Shown here in pieces: positions 6,923 to 17,177 of a stretch of DNA of 64,000 nt. The stretch lies in the NCBI GenBank assembly GCA_963748105.1, contig CAVVHP010000004.1, positions 62,001-126,000 on the forward strand, read 5' to 3'. The notes beneath the pieces were generated by a model. That model had not been told where the DNA came from and ran no database searches. It saw nothing but the letters and a program-made list of their open reading frames with translations. How positions within the stretch are numbered: the first letter of the stretch is position 1; each line of letters starts with the position of its first letter. The position numbers were made by a program, and so were the translations under genes. The stretch is from JAKAGZ01 sp963748105. Lineage in GTDB: Bacteria > Bacteroidota > Ignavibacteria > Ignavibacteriales > Ignavibacteriaceae.

Positions 6923-8233
6923 TCACTCCTGCTTCCTCAGCGCCGGTACTTTAAACCATATGAATACAGAAAAAGAGAGTGTCACGATCGCGCCGATGAG
7001 CACGGCGACCGGTTCAGTAAATTTTTCAGCCAGTGCACCCATAAGTAATGCGCCGATAGGAAGAAATCCGAAAAACGTAAAACTGTAAACTCCCATTATT
7101 CTCCCGCGCAATTCATCAGGAACCAGTCTCTGCACAAGAGCGTTGGCAAGGTTGAAAATAAGGATAATCGAAAAGCCTATAAAAAATAATAAGACAAGGG
7201 TAATAGGTAGTAATTCAAGAAAAGAAAATACTATTAACAGGAGCGGGAAAAGAAAACTTCCGATAGTTAAAAGTTTTCCGGTATAGGCGAACCTTCCGAG
7301 AGAGGCAATAAAAAGTGCGCTTGTAAGTGCGCCGAAACCGCGCGCCGATTGTAAAAATCCGTTTGTAGCGGCATCGCCATGCAAAATGTTAACGGCCCAA
7401 GCCGGTATAAGTGTGAGATATGAAATTCCGAATATACTTATTACTCCCACCAGGCTTATCAATGTAAGCACAGTTTTTTGTGAATAAATATATTTAAATC
7501 CTTCCACCAGGTCGGCGTATGCGGATGTTTTGCTCGCTGACTTTATGAATGGTTTCAGTTTCATTGATTTTAGGGCTATGATTACACCGATAAAGGAGAC
7601 CGCGTTAATTGTAAAACACCATGCCGGGCCGAATAGTGCGTATGTAATTCCCGCTATTGCAGGTCCTACTGCAGTGGCCGTATTAAATATTGTTGAGTTT
7701 AAAGCGATAGCATTTGTGAGATCTTCCCTGTTTACCAGTTCAAGTATAAAAGACTGCCTCGCAGGTGCATCAAATGAATTAGCGATACCGAGGAAAAACG
7801 CAAGTACAATAATATGCCAGGGTTGAATCAGTCCTGTAAATGTAAGCACGGCGAGAATAATCGCGAGCAGCATCATAAAACTCTGCGTGATCATCAGTAC
7901 AATTCTTTTCGGAAACCGGTCAGCCACTACGCCGGCGTACATCATAAAAAGCCAGGCGGGAGCGCCCATCGCGAAACCGACATAGCCAAGGTAAAGAGGG
8001 GAGTGGGTCAATTCAAAAATTAAAAATCCCTCGGCTGTTCTCTGCATCCACGTTCCGAAGAGTGAAAGCATCTGTCCGCGGAACCACAATTTATAATTCG
8101 GATGCTGCAGCGCGGTAAAAGTCTTCTTCCAGCTGAACCGACCTTTGAAAGAATTGATCAAATACTGGTATCTCGATTGTCCCGGCGGAGCGGGCATGTT
8201 CGGTTTATTATCGGGAAGCTGGTTATTGTCCAT
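6923..8233 (-). CDS. MFS transporter, MFS_3 (EntS-like) type
   Basis: A 436-residue protein with a proline-rich cytoplasmic N-tail of about 45 residues followed by 12 hydrophobic segments. The opening motif ALQHPNYKLWFRGQMLSLFGTWMQRTAEGFLIF and the loop GVVADRFPKRIVL (MFS motif A) are characteristic of the DUF894/MFS_3 group, which includes the enterobactin exporter EntS and many putative drug exporters. ANSFDAPARQSFILELV matches the second conserved loop. Inner-membrane exporter; substrate unknown. It is a single gene, and the 530-bp region upstream carries hairpins only. Confidence 0.85.
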   Translation of the reverse strand: MDNNQLPDNKPNMPAPPGQSRYQYLINSFKGRFSWKKTFTALQHPNYKLWFRGQMLSLFGTWMQRTAEGFLIFELTHSPLYLGYVGFAMGAPAWLFMMYAGVVADRFPKRIVLMITQSFMMLLAIILAVLTFTGLIQPWHIIVLAFFLGIANSFDAPARQSFILELVNREDLTNAIALNSTIFNTATAVGPAIAGITYALFGPAWCFTINAVSFIGVIIALKSMKLKPFIKSASKTSAYADLVEGFKYIYSQKTVLTLISLVGVISIFGISYLTLIPAWAVNILHGDAATNGFLQSARGFGALTSALFIASLGRFAYTGKLLTIGSFLFPLLLIVFSFLELLPITLVLLFFIGFSIILIFNLANALVQRLVPDELRGRIMGVYSFTFFGFLPIGALLMGALAEKFTEPVAVLIGAIVTLSFSVFIWFKVPALRKQE

Positions 8234-8763
8234 GTATTCTCATAAAATCAGTCTGTATAATCGTTGCATTAAATTAATTAAACATAAACTGAAAATGGTA
8301 CAAAAACAATTTAAGTGTTTTTATCAAACTCATCCCCCTTTTATTCCCCTTCTCTTACAAGAGAAAGGGGATAGAGTTATTATAATGCAATATTGTCATT
8401 TCTCCCCCGACTTGTTGGGGGGAGAAATCTTTACCTGATTTGTATTTCTCATCAGCTTTCCGTCTGATCCAGACGAAGACTTTCCTTTGGAAGAAATGAC
8501 AAACCAAGTTTTAGATTCTCCCTTTTCAAGATATGCGATCCTTTTCATCCCGGGGAATTTCCGGGCATGTTGCAGATTATAATTTCCGCGTTTTTTTCAC
8601 AGCATTCCGGAAAAAACCGTTTTAATGCATTTAAACCGCATTTTCCGATTTTTATAAACATAAGCAACCGGCAGTATCCCTTGATAGTAAGGTTTAATTA
8701 TCCTATACTGAAAATAATACTGCTTATTTACGCTGCTTTTATAATTACTTCGGGGGGAGTGTT
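8234..8763. repeat. non-coding region with stacked hairpins
   Basis: No gene is visible. Two strong hairpins sit side by side: 8347-8371 (ccccttctctt paired with aagagaaagggg, approximately) and 8398-8428 (atttctccccc paired with ggggggagaaat, loop gacttgtt). A weaker one is at 8552-8568 (cccggggaatttccggg). None has the T-run of an intrinsic terminator on both strands. The last part, cggggggagtgtt, is the ribosome site of the KamA gene. Confidence 0.5.
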
Positions 8764-10713
8764 ATGGCAACCGATATCAAACAACGAAAAGATACCGCTA
8801 AGAAAAACGAAACAGAAAAAATACCCGGAAGAAAATGGCTCGGATCAAAAGTATTCGATGACGTTTTTACCGACGACGTAAGCCTTTTTACCCCGCACTT
8901 CAAAGTTGATTACGAGACTTACCTGCAAAAACTATGGGACGCCAGCCCGGAAATTAAGGATATTTTAAAAAACTCCGGCGGTCTGGAAACTGCGAGAGAC
9001 AACATATATAATTATTTGGATAAGGCCGAAAGAAAAGTTTTTGCAATCGACAACAACCTGCACATACTCGAAAAATCTACCGTAAGAGAATCAATCAGGG
9101 TTTTCAGAAGCATAATTGGACCGATAAACGAATTTCGCACCGATTTTTCCGCTCTGGATATTTTATGGAAATTAGCAAACGATAAACGGAGTGAATTGAA
9201 AAGTGAAATCTCAATCGGTTTCCTCCTGGAGTTTATTAATCTCTTCAGAAGTATTGTCGGTAAGTCAAATATTTACCAGGAAGATGAAGAAATAAAAAAA
9301 GGTATTCCATCGTTTTTAAAAAAGAACGGGCGCGAAGCCGCCCTGGATAGAATGGAAATTCTGGACGATCTCGGATCAACTGTACATAAATATTTTAAAA
9401 AATATCCGTCTGGATTGGATGATGAAGTAATAAATTGGCGGAAAGAAAATAAAGAAAGAATCATCAGGTATTTTAAAGGTACAGAATCAGATTGGAAGGA
9501 CTACAAGTGGCAGTTAAAAAATGTAATAGCAAATGCCAAACCCCTGGTAGATCTGATTGAACTTACAACCGCCCAGCGGGAAGCTGTAAAGAAAGCGGTA
9601 GAAAACAAAATTGCTTTCGGCATAACCCCTTATTATTTAAGCCTGATGGATGCAAAGTTAACAATCGGTTACGATCACGCGATAAGGGCACAGGTAATTC
9701 CGCCTGAAGATTATGTAAATAAAATGTCAGAACACAAACAGGAACGGGATGTGCTTTTTGATTTTATGGGAGAACATGATACTTCGCCGATCGATTTAAT
9801 AACCCGACGGTACCCGTTCATTTCAATTATAAAACCATTCAACACCTGCGGACAAATATGCGTTTACTGTCAGCGAAACTGGGAAATTGATGGTGTGCTT
9901 GATCCCGGCGCAATGGCTTCACGTGATGAACTTGAAAATGCTCTATCCTGGTTTGACGAACATAAAAATGTAGGAGATATTTTAATTACAGGCGGCGATC
10001 CTTTGATAATGAAAGATTCGCAGATTGAAAATATTTTAGAAATTTTGTCGAAGAAGAAGCAGGTATATCGAATTCGTCTCGGGACACGCACGCCTGTTGT
10101 ACTCCCTATGCGGTGGACGGATGAACTGATGAAGGTTGTTACAAAATACCATGATCCGCCGAACAGGGAAATTGCGGTAGTAACACATTTTGAACATCCG
10201 TACGAAATTACTCCGGATGCTATGGCGGCCGTGCAAAAAATCCGCAAGGCGGGAATTTCCGTTTATAACCAGGAAGTGTTTACGGTGGAGAACTCACGTA
10301 AATTTGAATCAGCCAAGCTGCGCAGGGATTTAAAATCTATCGGTGTTGATCCGTATTACACCTTTAATATGAAAGGGAAAGAGGAAACGAAAAAATATAT
10401 GGTTCCCATAGCAAGAATTCTGCAGGAAAGAAAAGAAGAAGCTAGATTGCTGCCGGGATTGGACAGAACAGACGAACCCGTTTTCAACGTGCCGCGGCTG
10501 GGTAAAAATCATCTTCGGGCAGGGCAGGACAGACGGCTGGTAATGATTCTGGCCGACGGCTCACGAGTGTATGAGTTTCATCCGTGGGAAAAAAATATTA
10601 CGCCTATTCCCCCTTATAATTATATCGATGTCCCCATCTATGAGTACCTGGAAGAGCTGGCGGCACGCGGGGAAAATATCAGGGATTACAGAACAATCTG
10701 GTTTTATTATTAG
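8764..10713 (+). CDS. KamA-family radical SAM protein (lysine 2,3-aminomutase-like)
   Basis: A 649-residue protein. The radical SAM cluster motif is C362-x3-C366-x2-C369 in NTCGQICVYCQRNWE, followed by the SAM-binding ILITGGDPL and RLGTRTPVVLPMRWTDELM, all typical of lysine/glutamate 2,3-aminomutases. The C-terminal NVPRLGKNHL carries a Lys that may hold PLP, but the usual glycine-rich PGGGGK loop is absent. The N-terminal about 300 residues are an extra helical domain not found in the 400-residue LAM enzymes. The start is ATG 8764 with gggggag 6 nt upstream. Aminomutase activity is therefore plausible, not certain. Confidence 0.8.
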   Translation: MATDIKQRKDTAKKNETEKIPGRKWLGSKVFDDVFTDDVSLFTPHFKVDYETYLQKLWDASPEIKDILKNSGGLETARDNIYNYLDKAERKVFAIDNNLHILEKSTVRESIRVFRSIIGPINEFRTDFSALDILWKLANDKRSELKSEISIGFLLEFINLFRSIVGKSNIYQEDEEIKKGIPSFLKKNGREAALDRMEILDDLGSTVHKYFKKYPSGLDDEVINWRKENKERIIRYFKGTESDWKDYKWQLKNVIANAKPLVDLIELTTAQREAVKKAVENKIAFGITPYYLSLMDAKLTIGYDHAIRAQVIPPEDYVNKMSEHKQERDVLFDFMGEHDTSPIDLITRRYPFISIIKPFNTCGQICVYCQRNWEIDGVLDPGAMASRDELENALSWFDEHKNVGDILITGGDPLIMKDSQIENILEILSKKKQVYRIRLGTRTPVVLPMRWTDELMKVVTKYHDPPNREIAVVTHFEHPYEITPDAMAAVQKIRKAGISVYNQEVFTVENSRKFESAKLRRDLKSIGVDPYYTFNMKGKEETKKYMVPIARILQERKEEARLLPGLDRTDEPVFNVPRLGKNHLRAGQDRRLVMILADGSRVYEFHPWEKNITPIPPYNYIDVPIYEYLEELAARGENIRDYRTIWFYY

Positions 10714-10734
10714 AACCCGGTTAAGACTTAAATT

Positions 10735-11438
10735 TTAGATAATCCCTTCCAGGTATGCAAGTCTTTTCTTCTCGGGAAATTTTTCAATTGCGTAGCGCAG
10801 TATTGTACGGGGCATTTTATTGTAATGTTTTTTTAAGAATTCTTCTTCTGTTTCCAGATTCCGCTTCCCGATTTCCCTCAGCATCCAGCCGACAGCCTTA
10901 TGAATAAGGTCATGTTCGTCCTTTAACAAAAGTTTTGAAATTTTCAGCGTATCGGAAAAATCTTTATTCCGGATAAATTCAAAGGTGGAAATAATTGAGA
11001 TTCTTCTCTCCCATAAGTTTTCTGAGCGTGACAGTTTTGTCAGTATTTTTCTATTCCTGTTCAAAAGATGCTTACCCAGAATTTTTGGGGCAGTCAGATC
11101 GACCAGATCCCAGTTATTAATATATTTAGTGTTTGCCAGGTAGAACTTTACAATTTTTTCCTTTTCATCCTCACTGGTTCTGGAATATTTTTCAACTAAA
11201 ATTAATAATGCGCAAAGTCTTTCTTCGTGAATTTTGATTTGAGCGCTTTATTAATTTCTTCGGAAGTTAATTTTTTATACTTCTTTGCAATTTCCCTGGT
11301 CTTCGGAACCCTTATTCCAAGAAATTTATCTCCTTCGCCGTATTCTCCTTTCCCGGTTTTAAAGAACCATTGAAGAATCTCTGCATCTTTTTTACTCTCG
11401 GCCTTTTTTAGTTCGGCAAGAAATTGTTTATAAGGCAT
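10735..11438 (-). CDS. AlkD-like DNA alkylation repair protein (frameshifted)
   Basis: Two frames join into one protein of about 234 residues, the normal length of AlkD-type DNA glycosylases, which remove N3/N7-alkyl purines using HEAT-like repeats. The N-part (11202-11438) has the family opening KTGKGEYGEGDKFLGIRVPKTREIAKKY. The C-part (10735 to about 11215) has NNWDLVDLTAPKILG, ENLWERRISIISTFEFIR and HDLIHKAVGWMLREIGKR. A single-base indel near 11213-11218, in GAAGAAAGAC, separates them. All diagnostic motifs survive, so a sequencing error is likelier than a dead gene. Confidence 0.85.
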
Positions 11439-11518
11439 TTCAATCCGGATTAAATTTTTGATTTTTTAAAATAGGGGAATTTTGCTTCAGAACATAAAAA
11501 TTAGGCGTGGAGAGAAGA

Positions 11519-11750
11519 TTATTCTTCTTTTTTAGATTTACTTTTCCAGTTGATAAACAGTGCTCCAACCCCAGCACCGTAAGCAGTGCTTATAAACGGG
11601 TTGCTTGTGATAGGACAGGTTCCGGAGACACAGCCGATGTAATGGTAATATGCATATCCGCCGATGGCACCGATAAAAACCGGAATGATCATTTTGGCCG
11701 CTAAATAAGGCTTTTTTCTTAGGAGTAAGGCTTTTAAAATCTTTAAACAT
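11519..11750 (-). CDS. DUF6132-family small membrane protein (frameshifted)
   Basis: The C-terminal frame (11519 to about 11710) reads MIIPVFIGAIGGYAYYHYIG, CVSGTCPITSNPFISTAYGA and GVGALFINWKSKSKKEE, the DUF6132 pattern with its GC-x-SGTCPITSNP motif and two membrane segments. The N-terminal frame starts at ATG 11750 (MFKDFKSLTPKKK). They join if one base is removed in the A-run near 11712. The family is found near thioredoxin or rhodanese-like genes in Bacteroidota, and a role in sulfur or thiol handling has been suggested; I cannot support one here. Confidence 0.7.
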
Positions 11751-11821
11751 AAATAATAATAATAATTTTGAATATCAATTAGATATGAAAAGTTAAAAAA
11801 AGATTCAGCTTAATCGTACTG

Positions 11822-12346
11822 TTATTTATTAAAATAGATGGTTTCGGCTTTCCAGGTTTTCGGATTCCCGATTATCCCTCGTTTATAATTAATAAAATCA
11901 ATTCTAACCGGCTGAACTCTTATTAACGTATAACTTTTATCCCTGTCCGGGTAAAAGCGTGTCCATCCTTCTTTCCAGTGTTTTTTCTTTTCGGCTTTGT
12001 CATTTACTATTTCAGCGATACCCGATATTACTGCGTAACCGATTCCTTTCTGGTCGGCATAATATATCGACACGTGCGGATCATTTTTAATTTCATTTAC
12101 TTTCCTGCTCAAAGGGTTGGTACCAAACCAGACGACCATATTTTCATCCGGTGTAAATGCGTCCATTGTGCGAATATGAGGATAGCCGTCCGTCCCGTTT
12201 GTCGACAGTCCGCAATACCCGGCATTCATTATTATTTCTTTGGCCGAAGTTAATAATGTATCGGGGTTATTTGCTGATTTGCTTTGAGCTGAAAGCGGAG
12301 AAACGAAATAAAGAATTAAAATAAAAAGGAGAGATTTTGTTTTCAT
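11822..12346 (-). CDS. secreted pyridoxamine 5'-phosphate oxidase-like (PPOX) protein
   Basis: A 174-residue protein of the PNPOx-like split-barrel flavin-binding family (general stress protein 26 type). The signal peptide is MKTKSLLFILILYFVSPLSAQ; the frame is open to 12379 but ATG 12346 starts a proper signal peptide. The barrel shows GLSTNGTDGYPHIRTMDAF, NMVVWFGTNPLSRKVNEIK and HVSIYYADQKGIGYAVISG. Members bind FMN, F420 or heme and reduce or bind small molecules. Export to the periplasm is unusual for this fold. It is preceded by the terminator of the POT transporter gene and is likely transcribed alone. Confidence 0.75.
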   Translation of the reverse strand: MKTKSLLFILILYFVSPLSAQSKSANNPDTLLTSAKEIIMNAGYCGLSTNGTDGYPHIRTMDAFTPDENMVVWFGTNPLSRKVNEIKNDPHVSIYYADQKGIGYAVISGIAEIVNDKAEKKKHWKEGWTRFYPDRDKSYTLIRVQPVRIDFINYKRGIIGNPKTWKAETIYFNK

Positions 12347-12396
12347 AACATTTCCATTTAATTTTAAAAAAATATTCACGGCATAATTTATAATTA

Positions 12397-12442
12397 CCCC
12401 CTTCTCACCCTGCTATTAACAAACAGGATTAAGAGAAGGGGG
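12397..12442 (-). terminator. hairpin terminator after the POT transporter gene
   Basis: Arms cccccttctc (12397-12406) and gagaaggggg (12433-12442) form a 10-bp stem just beyond the minus-strand stop at 12459. An inner pair, cctg/cagg, extends it. The T-run downstream on the minus strand is weak. Confidence 0.6.
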
Positions 12443-12458
12443 AAAGAAACAAGAAGTG

Positions 12459-13963
12459 CTATTCAGTAGCTTTCTTCAATCTTTTCAATGTCAGCCTGAG
12501 CAGCAGTGCAGCAAACAGGGAAGTGAAGAAAAGCAGAAGGAAAAACTGCCACAGTTCCCAATGCTGATAGAATCTTCCGACAAACCCGGCAAGATAATTA
12601 CCGACGGCGGTTGCCCCGAACCATCCTCCCATCATAAGTCCTTTCATTTTAGGCGGTGCAACTTTTGATACGAATGACAAACCCATCGGGCTGAGATGAA
12701 GTTCTGCGATCGTCAGCGTAAAATATGTTGATAATAAATAAAAGGGACTTACGGTTGTTGAAGAACCCTGTCCGCCCAATGCTTCGACTGACATTAATCC
12801 CTGCGCGGCGAATACCATAATCAGGTATGCGACACCCGTTATCACCATTCCAATCCCGATCTTTGCTGGTGAAGAAGGTTCCTTTCCCCTGCGGTTCAGC
12901 CATGCAAACATTCCTACAATTATCGGCGTCAGCAATATTATAAACATCGGGTTGAATGACTGAAACTGTTCCGGGGCTATTATGTTTTCCGAAGGCAGGT
13001 AATTCATCTTGTACACAATAATCGCTATTCCCGCGGCGACAAATAAACCTGCTATGCCTTTAATCTTTGCCGATACACTTTTGTTTAATAAAACATCCGG
13101 AGCCTAAAAGCACGGCAAGGATGGCGTGGAGCCCGATTATATCAAAAATAATATAGGTGAATTTGCCGACTATATTATGAGTGTAATCTCTTGCAAAAAG
13201 GGAAAGCGCCGCTCCGTTCTGATGGAAAGCGAGCCAGAAGAATATTACAATCGCAAAGATTGTTAGCAACGCTAATACTCTCTCTTTTTCCTGCGGCTTT
13301 GTAAGCTTCAGATCCTTTTCATCATTAACCGTATTTTTTGCCTGGTAGTCCGCATCTTTGTATTTGCTCTTAAGAAGAGTAAAGATGATCAGCGAAATAA
13401 CCATTCCTGCCGCGGCAACACCAAACGCTGCGTTATATCCGTTTGCGAGTGAAGAACCGAAGCTGTCAATAAAATATTGTTTGATGCCGGAGGCTGCGAA
13501 AGGGGCATAAAAAGCGCCGACATTTATTCCCATATAAAAGATATTGTACCCGGCGTCTTTTAAAGATCCGCTTGAATGAGAATATAAATTTCCTACGAGC
13601 ACCGAAATGTTCGCTTTGAATAACCCGTTACCTATTGCCACAACAGTCAAAGCAATATATAATGTCATTGGTGTCCCGGTAGGTATTGCCATTAACCCGT
13701 AACCAATTGCCATAATTACCGCACCGATGGTAATGGTTCTGCCGTATCCCAGGAAATTATCTGCAATCCAGCCGCCGAGAAGCGGTGTTATATAAACGCC
13801 TGCCATAAATAAGTCCGTACACGTTTGTTGCCTGAGTCGCGTCCCACGCAAAATTTTCCTGCATGTAGTAAACGAATACGGCAAGCATGGTGTAAAAACC
13901 GAACCGCTCCCACATCTCGGTAAAAAAGAGGACAAAAAGTCCCTTCGGATGACCTTTGAACAT
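12459..13963 (-). CDS. POT/PTR2-family proton-dependent peptide transporter (frameshifted)
   Basis: Three frames combine into a transporter of about 500 residues. The N-part has the POT signature GLFVLFFTEMWERFGFYTMLAVFVYYM (ExxERFxYY region). The middle part has VYITPLLGGWIADNFLGYGR, AIGNGLFKANISVLVGNLY and FYMGINVGAFYAPFAASGI. The C-part has FNPMFIILLTPIIVGMFAWL and the LSPMGLSFVSKVAPPKMKGLMMGGWF segment. Indels lie near 13805 and 13080 (at TTAAAC). It imports di- and tripeptides by proton symport in the inner membrane. Conserved motifs on both sides of each break favour sequence errors. Confidence 0.85.
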
Positions 13964-14239
13964 TACGTACCCCCGAATGTTAGTTTAGGAAATTATTTTT
14001 TAAAAATAATTGTTCTTGTAAAAAGAATTACTGTCGTTGTATGATGTGTTTTTTTGAATTCCCTCAACTAGCAGATTTTATAATGCTTGGAAATTAAGAA
14101 ATGATATTCTGCAAACAAAGTGATTTGTGAAGAATATGGGAAATTGATTAATTCTTAACGATAAATTAACATATTTAGTGGAATAAACTCTTAAATTTGA
14201 ATATTAAAATTTGAACTCACTGAAAACCAGGGATCAAAA

Positions 14240-15878
14240 ATGAAAAAGTTAGCAATATTATTATTTGTATTACTAACGCCCGTTTTTTTCATATCGAACG
14301 CACAGACTATTACTCCGCGACCAAAACTGGTAGTTGGAATTGTGATTGACCAGATGCGCTATGATTATCTGTACAGGTTTGAGAATTTGTACGGTGAAGA
14401 CGGGTTTAAAAAATTAATGAACGAAGGAAGCAATTTTACTTTTGCTCATTACAATTATGTGCCGACATATACCGGGACCGGGACACACGTCAATTTATAC
14501 AGGGTACTACTCCATATTTTCACGGAATTATAGCTAATGATTTTTACGACAGGCAATTGAAAAAAGTAGTTTACTGCACATCCGATAATACTGTAAGCAC
14601 GGTTGGCGGAACTGATAAAAACGGGGAGGAATCTCCGAAGAGATTGCTTGCTACTACTATTACAGATCAGCTTAAAGCTTGCGACAAACGGAAAATCAAA
14701 AGTAATCGCTATTTCAATAAAAGACCGCGCCTCGATTCTGCCCGGCGGGCACATGCCAAACGCCGCGTACTGGTACGACCCGGCCAACGGAAATTTTATT
14801 ACATCAACTTTTTATATGAAGAAACTTCCGGAATGGGTAAATGAATTTTAACAACAGAAAGCTTGCTATGAAATATATGTCAACGGAGTGGGAGCTGACA
14901 TATCCACTGGCGAAATATGTAAACACGCGTCCAGATAAAGAACCTTTTGAAGAGGATGTATTTAAAGAAGGGAAAACGGTATTTCCACATTCGTTTAAAA
15001 ATCTTTCTGAAGAACAAAAACTGGATGATATTCGTGCTACTCCGTATGGCGACCAGATACTGGCCGATTTTGTAGGAACGGCCATTAAAAATGAAAACCT
15101 TGGAAAAGGAAAATATACCGACTTCCTGGCGGTTAGCTTCTCTTCAACTGATTATATCGGGCACGACTACGGGCCGAATTCCGTTGAGGTTGAAGACACA
15201 TATATAAAACTTGATAAAAATATCGCCGATTTGATTAATGAACTGGATAAAACAGTGGGGAAGGGAAATTATGTTATGTTCTTAACCGCAGATCACGCTG
15301 TTGCCGATAACCCGGAATATCTTGAACAAAGAAATGTTAACGCGGGGAGATTCAGTCCATCAAATGTAAAGAAAGCGGTAAATGAATTTTGCAAAGAGAC
15401 TTTCGGTACGGATGAGATTGTGGAGAACTTTTCAAATAAACAGATCTTTCTTAATTATAATGTGCTTCATAATCTGAAACTGGATGCCTTTAATGTTGAG
15501 CACAGGATCGTCCAGCATTTAAGGCACGCTTTCCCGGAAATCGCCCAGATGTACACACGTGCCGACCTGGAAAATTTGACGGCATACCGTACATCACCCA
15601 ACCTGATTTTAAACGGGTTTAATCCCGCCCTGTCCGGGGACATAATGATAGAACTGCAGCCGGCATATTTATTCTCGGGCGGAAAGGAAGCAACTACGCA
15701 CGGTTCAATTTATAATTATGATACACACGTTCCGTTGTTGTTTTACGGCTGGCATATACCAAAACAAACTATTAATAAGCCTGTTTACACGGTTGATATT
15801 GCGGCAACCATTGCTGACCTGCTGAAAATTCAGGAGCCGAATGCCTGTATGGGAATTCCTTTAATTAAAGGAAAGTAG
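14240..15878 (+). CDS. PafA-type alkaline phosphatase (several frameshifts)
   Basis: Frame-corrected length is about 546 residues, the size of PafA, a periplasmic phosphomonoesterase of the alkaline phosphatase superfamily. The signal peptide ends FFISNAQ. Motifs: RPKLVVGIVIDQMRYDYLYR (metal Asp), HYNYVPTYTGTG followed by H (nucleophile Thr region), GIIANDFYDR, LPGGHMPNAAYWYD, SSTDYIGHDYGPNS, FLTADHAV and TTHGSIYNYDTHVPLLFYG (metal His/Asp). Indels occur near 14490, 14508, 14675 and 14847. The gene is alone, with a long AT-rich leader upstream. Likely function: phosphate release from organic phosphoesters. Confidence 0.85.
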
Positions 15879-15879
15879 A

Positions 15880-16509
15880 TTATTTTATTTTGTGGTAGGT
15901 TTGTTCAGAGCCTTCATCGTTAAAGACAGTTAAAAATTCGTCTTTAATTCGGAAGTTTTCTGAGGTGGTGCGGTTCTGAAAATTAAACGAAATATTATTT
16001 CCCTTAATTGTAAAAGTTCCTTTCTTAATTTCAAACGGAAGACGAAAATATAAAACTCCGTCTTCTGTAAAATTATAAAACGCCGTTTGGCCGGCCACAT
16101 TTTTTGATTTCCATTTACCAATTATTGATAATTTATTTCCACCATCCGGATTAACCCGCGTGTAAACTTTATTAGTAATTTTGCCGTTTGATATTTTCTT
16201 TTGATAGAGAGTATCACTTCTTATCTCAATAAAACTAGTATCTTTTTTTACCAGTTTATCAAAGACATTTACAAACGTGGTAATCAGTCTGTCATTTTTT
16301 ATGTGGTATATATAATCGATCATAGCCCCGGTAATAAAATCGAAATTTCCATCAGAATAAAACACATAGCTGCTGCCGATACCGGTGTTTGATCTGTTTA
16401 CTGATTCCCACCTGCCTATAATGTTACTATCATTCTGTGCAAGTCCGCTTCCCTGCAATAAAAATAAAATAATTGCAGAGAAGAACAGATATTTCTTAAT
16501 GTCATTCAA
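15880..16509 (-). CDS. secreted lipocalin-like protein, copy 1 of a tandem family
   Basis: A 209-residue protein with a signal peptide (to LAQ, residue 25). It consists of two homologous halves, each starting IIGRWES / IIGKWKS, a G-x-W opening as in lipocalin-like barrels, and each ending in short alternating strands. It shares the SNTGIG, MIDYIY and GTFTIKGNNISF segments with the next gene, which lies 2 bp upstream on the same strand. A similar protein is at 17708-18340. Periplasmic or outer-membrane small-molecule binding is a guess from the fold only. Confidence 0.65.
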   Translation of the reverse strand: MNDIKKYLFFSAIILFLLQGSGLAQNDSNIIGRWESVNRSNTGIGSSYVFYSDGNFDFITGAMIDYIYHIKNDRLITTFVNVFDKLVKKDTSFIEIRSDTLYQKKISNGKITNKVYTRVNPDGGNKLSIIGKWKSKNVAGQTAFYNFTEDGVLYFRLPFEIKKGTFTIKGNNISFNFQNRTTSENFRIKDEFLTVFNDEGSEQTYHKIK

Positions 16510-16511
16510 GA

Positions 16512-17141
16512 TTATTTTGATCTTTCAAATGCTATTTCAGAACCCGTCAAATCGTTTTCCAGAACCATAGTCTGGTTGATAAAGCGGACGTTCCATTTTT
16601 GCTGTTTTTGTCCTTTTAACTTGATTAGTAAGGATGAACCCTCATGTTTATATGTACCGGTTCTTGTTTCAAAAGGGACGCGAAAAATCAACCGATGATC
16701 CTTTGTGAATTTATACGTCATATCTTGTTTCGCGGAATTTTTCCCTTTCCAGTAACCGTGCTCAATATTTGTTTTATCAGATACTTCTCCTTCACGTTTT
16801 AATACGCGGGTTTGTTTCTTACCGTTTAAATTAAGCGTTTGAGTAAGAGTATTGTTTTTAATTTTAATTAAGCTTGTATCAGGGTGTGCTTTTCCTGTTT
16901 GTTTGTCTATATAGACAGTAATTAGTGTGTCATTATAAGTTGCGTAAAGATAATCTATCATAGCGGCGGATGTAATTTCAATTTTTCCGTTGTCTTTGAA
17001 ATTCCAGATAGTACCTATCCCGCTTGACGATCTTAAATCAGAATCCCAGCTGCCATTAATACCTGGGAGTTTTTTCTGTGCAACAATTGCAGACTGAAAT
17101 AAAAAAGCAATAATAAAAAAGAGGTATAGCTTTGACTTCAT
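16512..17141 (-). CDS. secreted lipocalin-like protein, copy 2 of a tandem family
   Basis: A 209-residue paralogue of the neighbouring gene, same length and architecture: signal peptide ending IVAQ, first half INGSWDSDLRSSSGIGTIW with AAMIDYLYATYNDTLITVY, second half EHGYWKGKNSAKQDMTYKF with GTYKHEGSSLLIKL. Its 3' end is 2 bp from copy 1, so the pair is a recent tandem duplication that has since diverged to perhaps one third identity. Probably cotranscribed with the DinB gene upstream (gap 36 bp). No catalytic motif visible. Confidence 0.65.
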   Translation of the reverse strand: MKSKLYLFFIIAFLFQSAIVAQKKLPGINGSWDSDLRSSSGIGTIWNFKDNGKIEITSAAMIDYLYATYNDTLITVYIDKQTGKAHPDTSLIKIKNNTLTQTLNLNGKKQTRVLKREGEVSDKTNIEHGYWKGKNSAKQDMTYKFTKDHRLIFRVPFETRTGTYKHEGSSLLIKLKGQKQQKWNVRFINQTMVLENDLTGSEIAFERSK

Positions 17142-17177
17142 ATAAATTAACCCGGTGATATTATAAAATATTTAATT

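Noticed and set aside
8567..8881. 104-residue frame overlapping the start of the KamA gene
   Set aside because: Different frame, no ribosome site, overlaps a gene with strong motifs.
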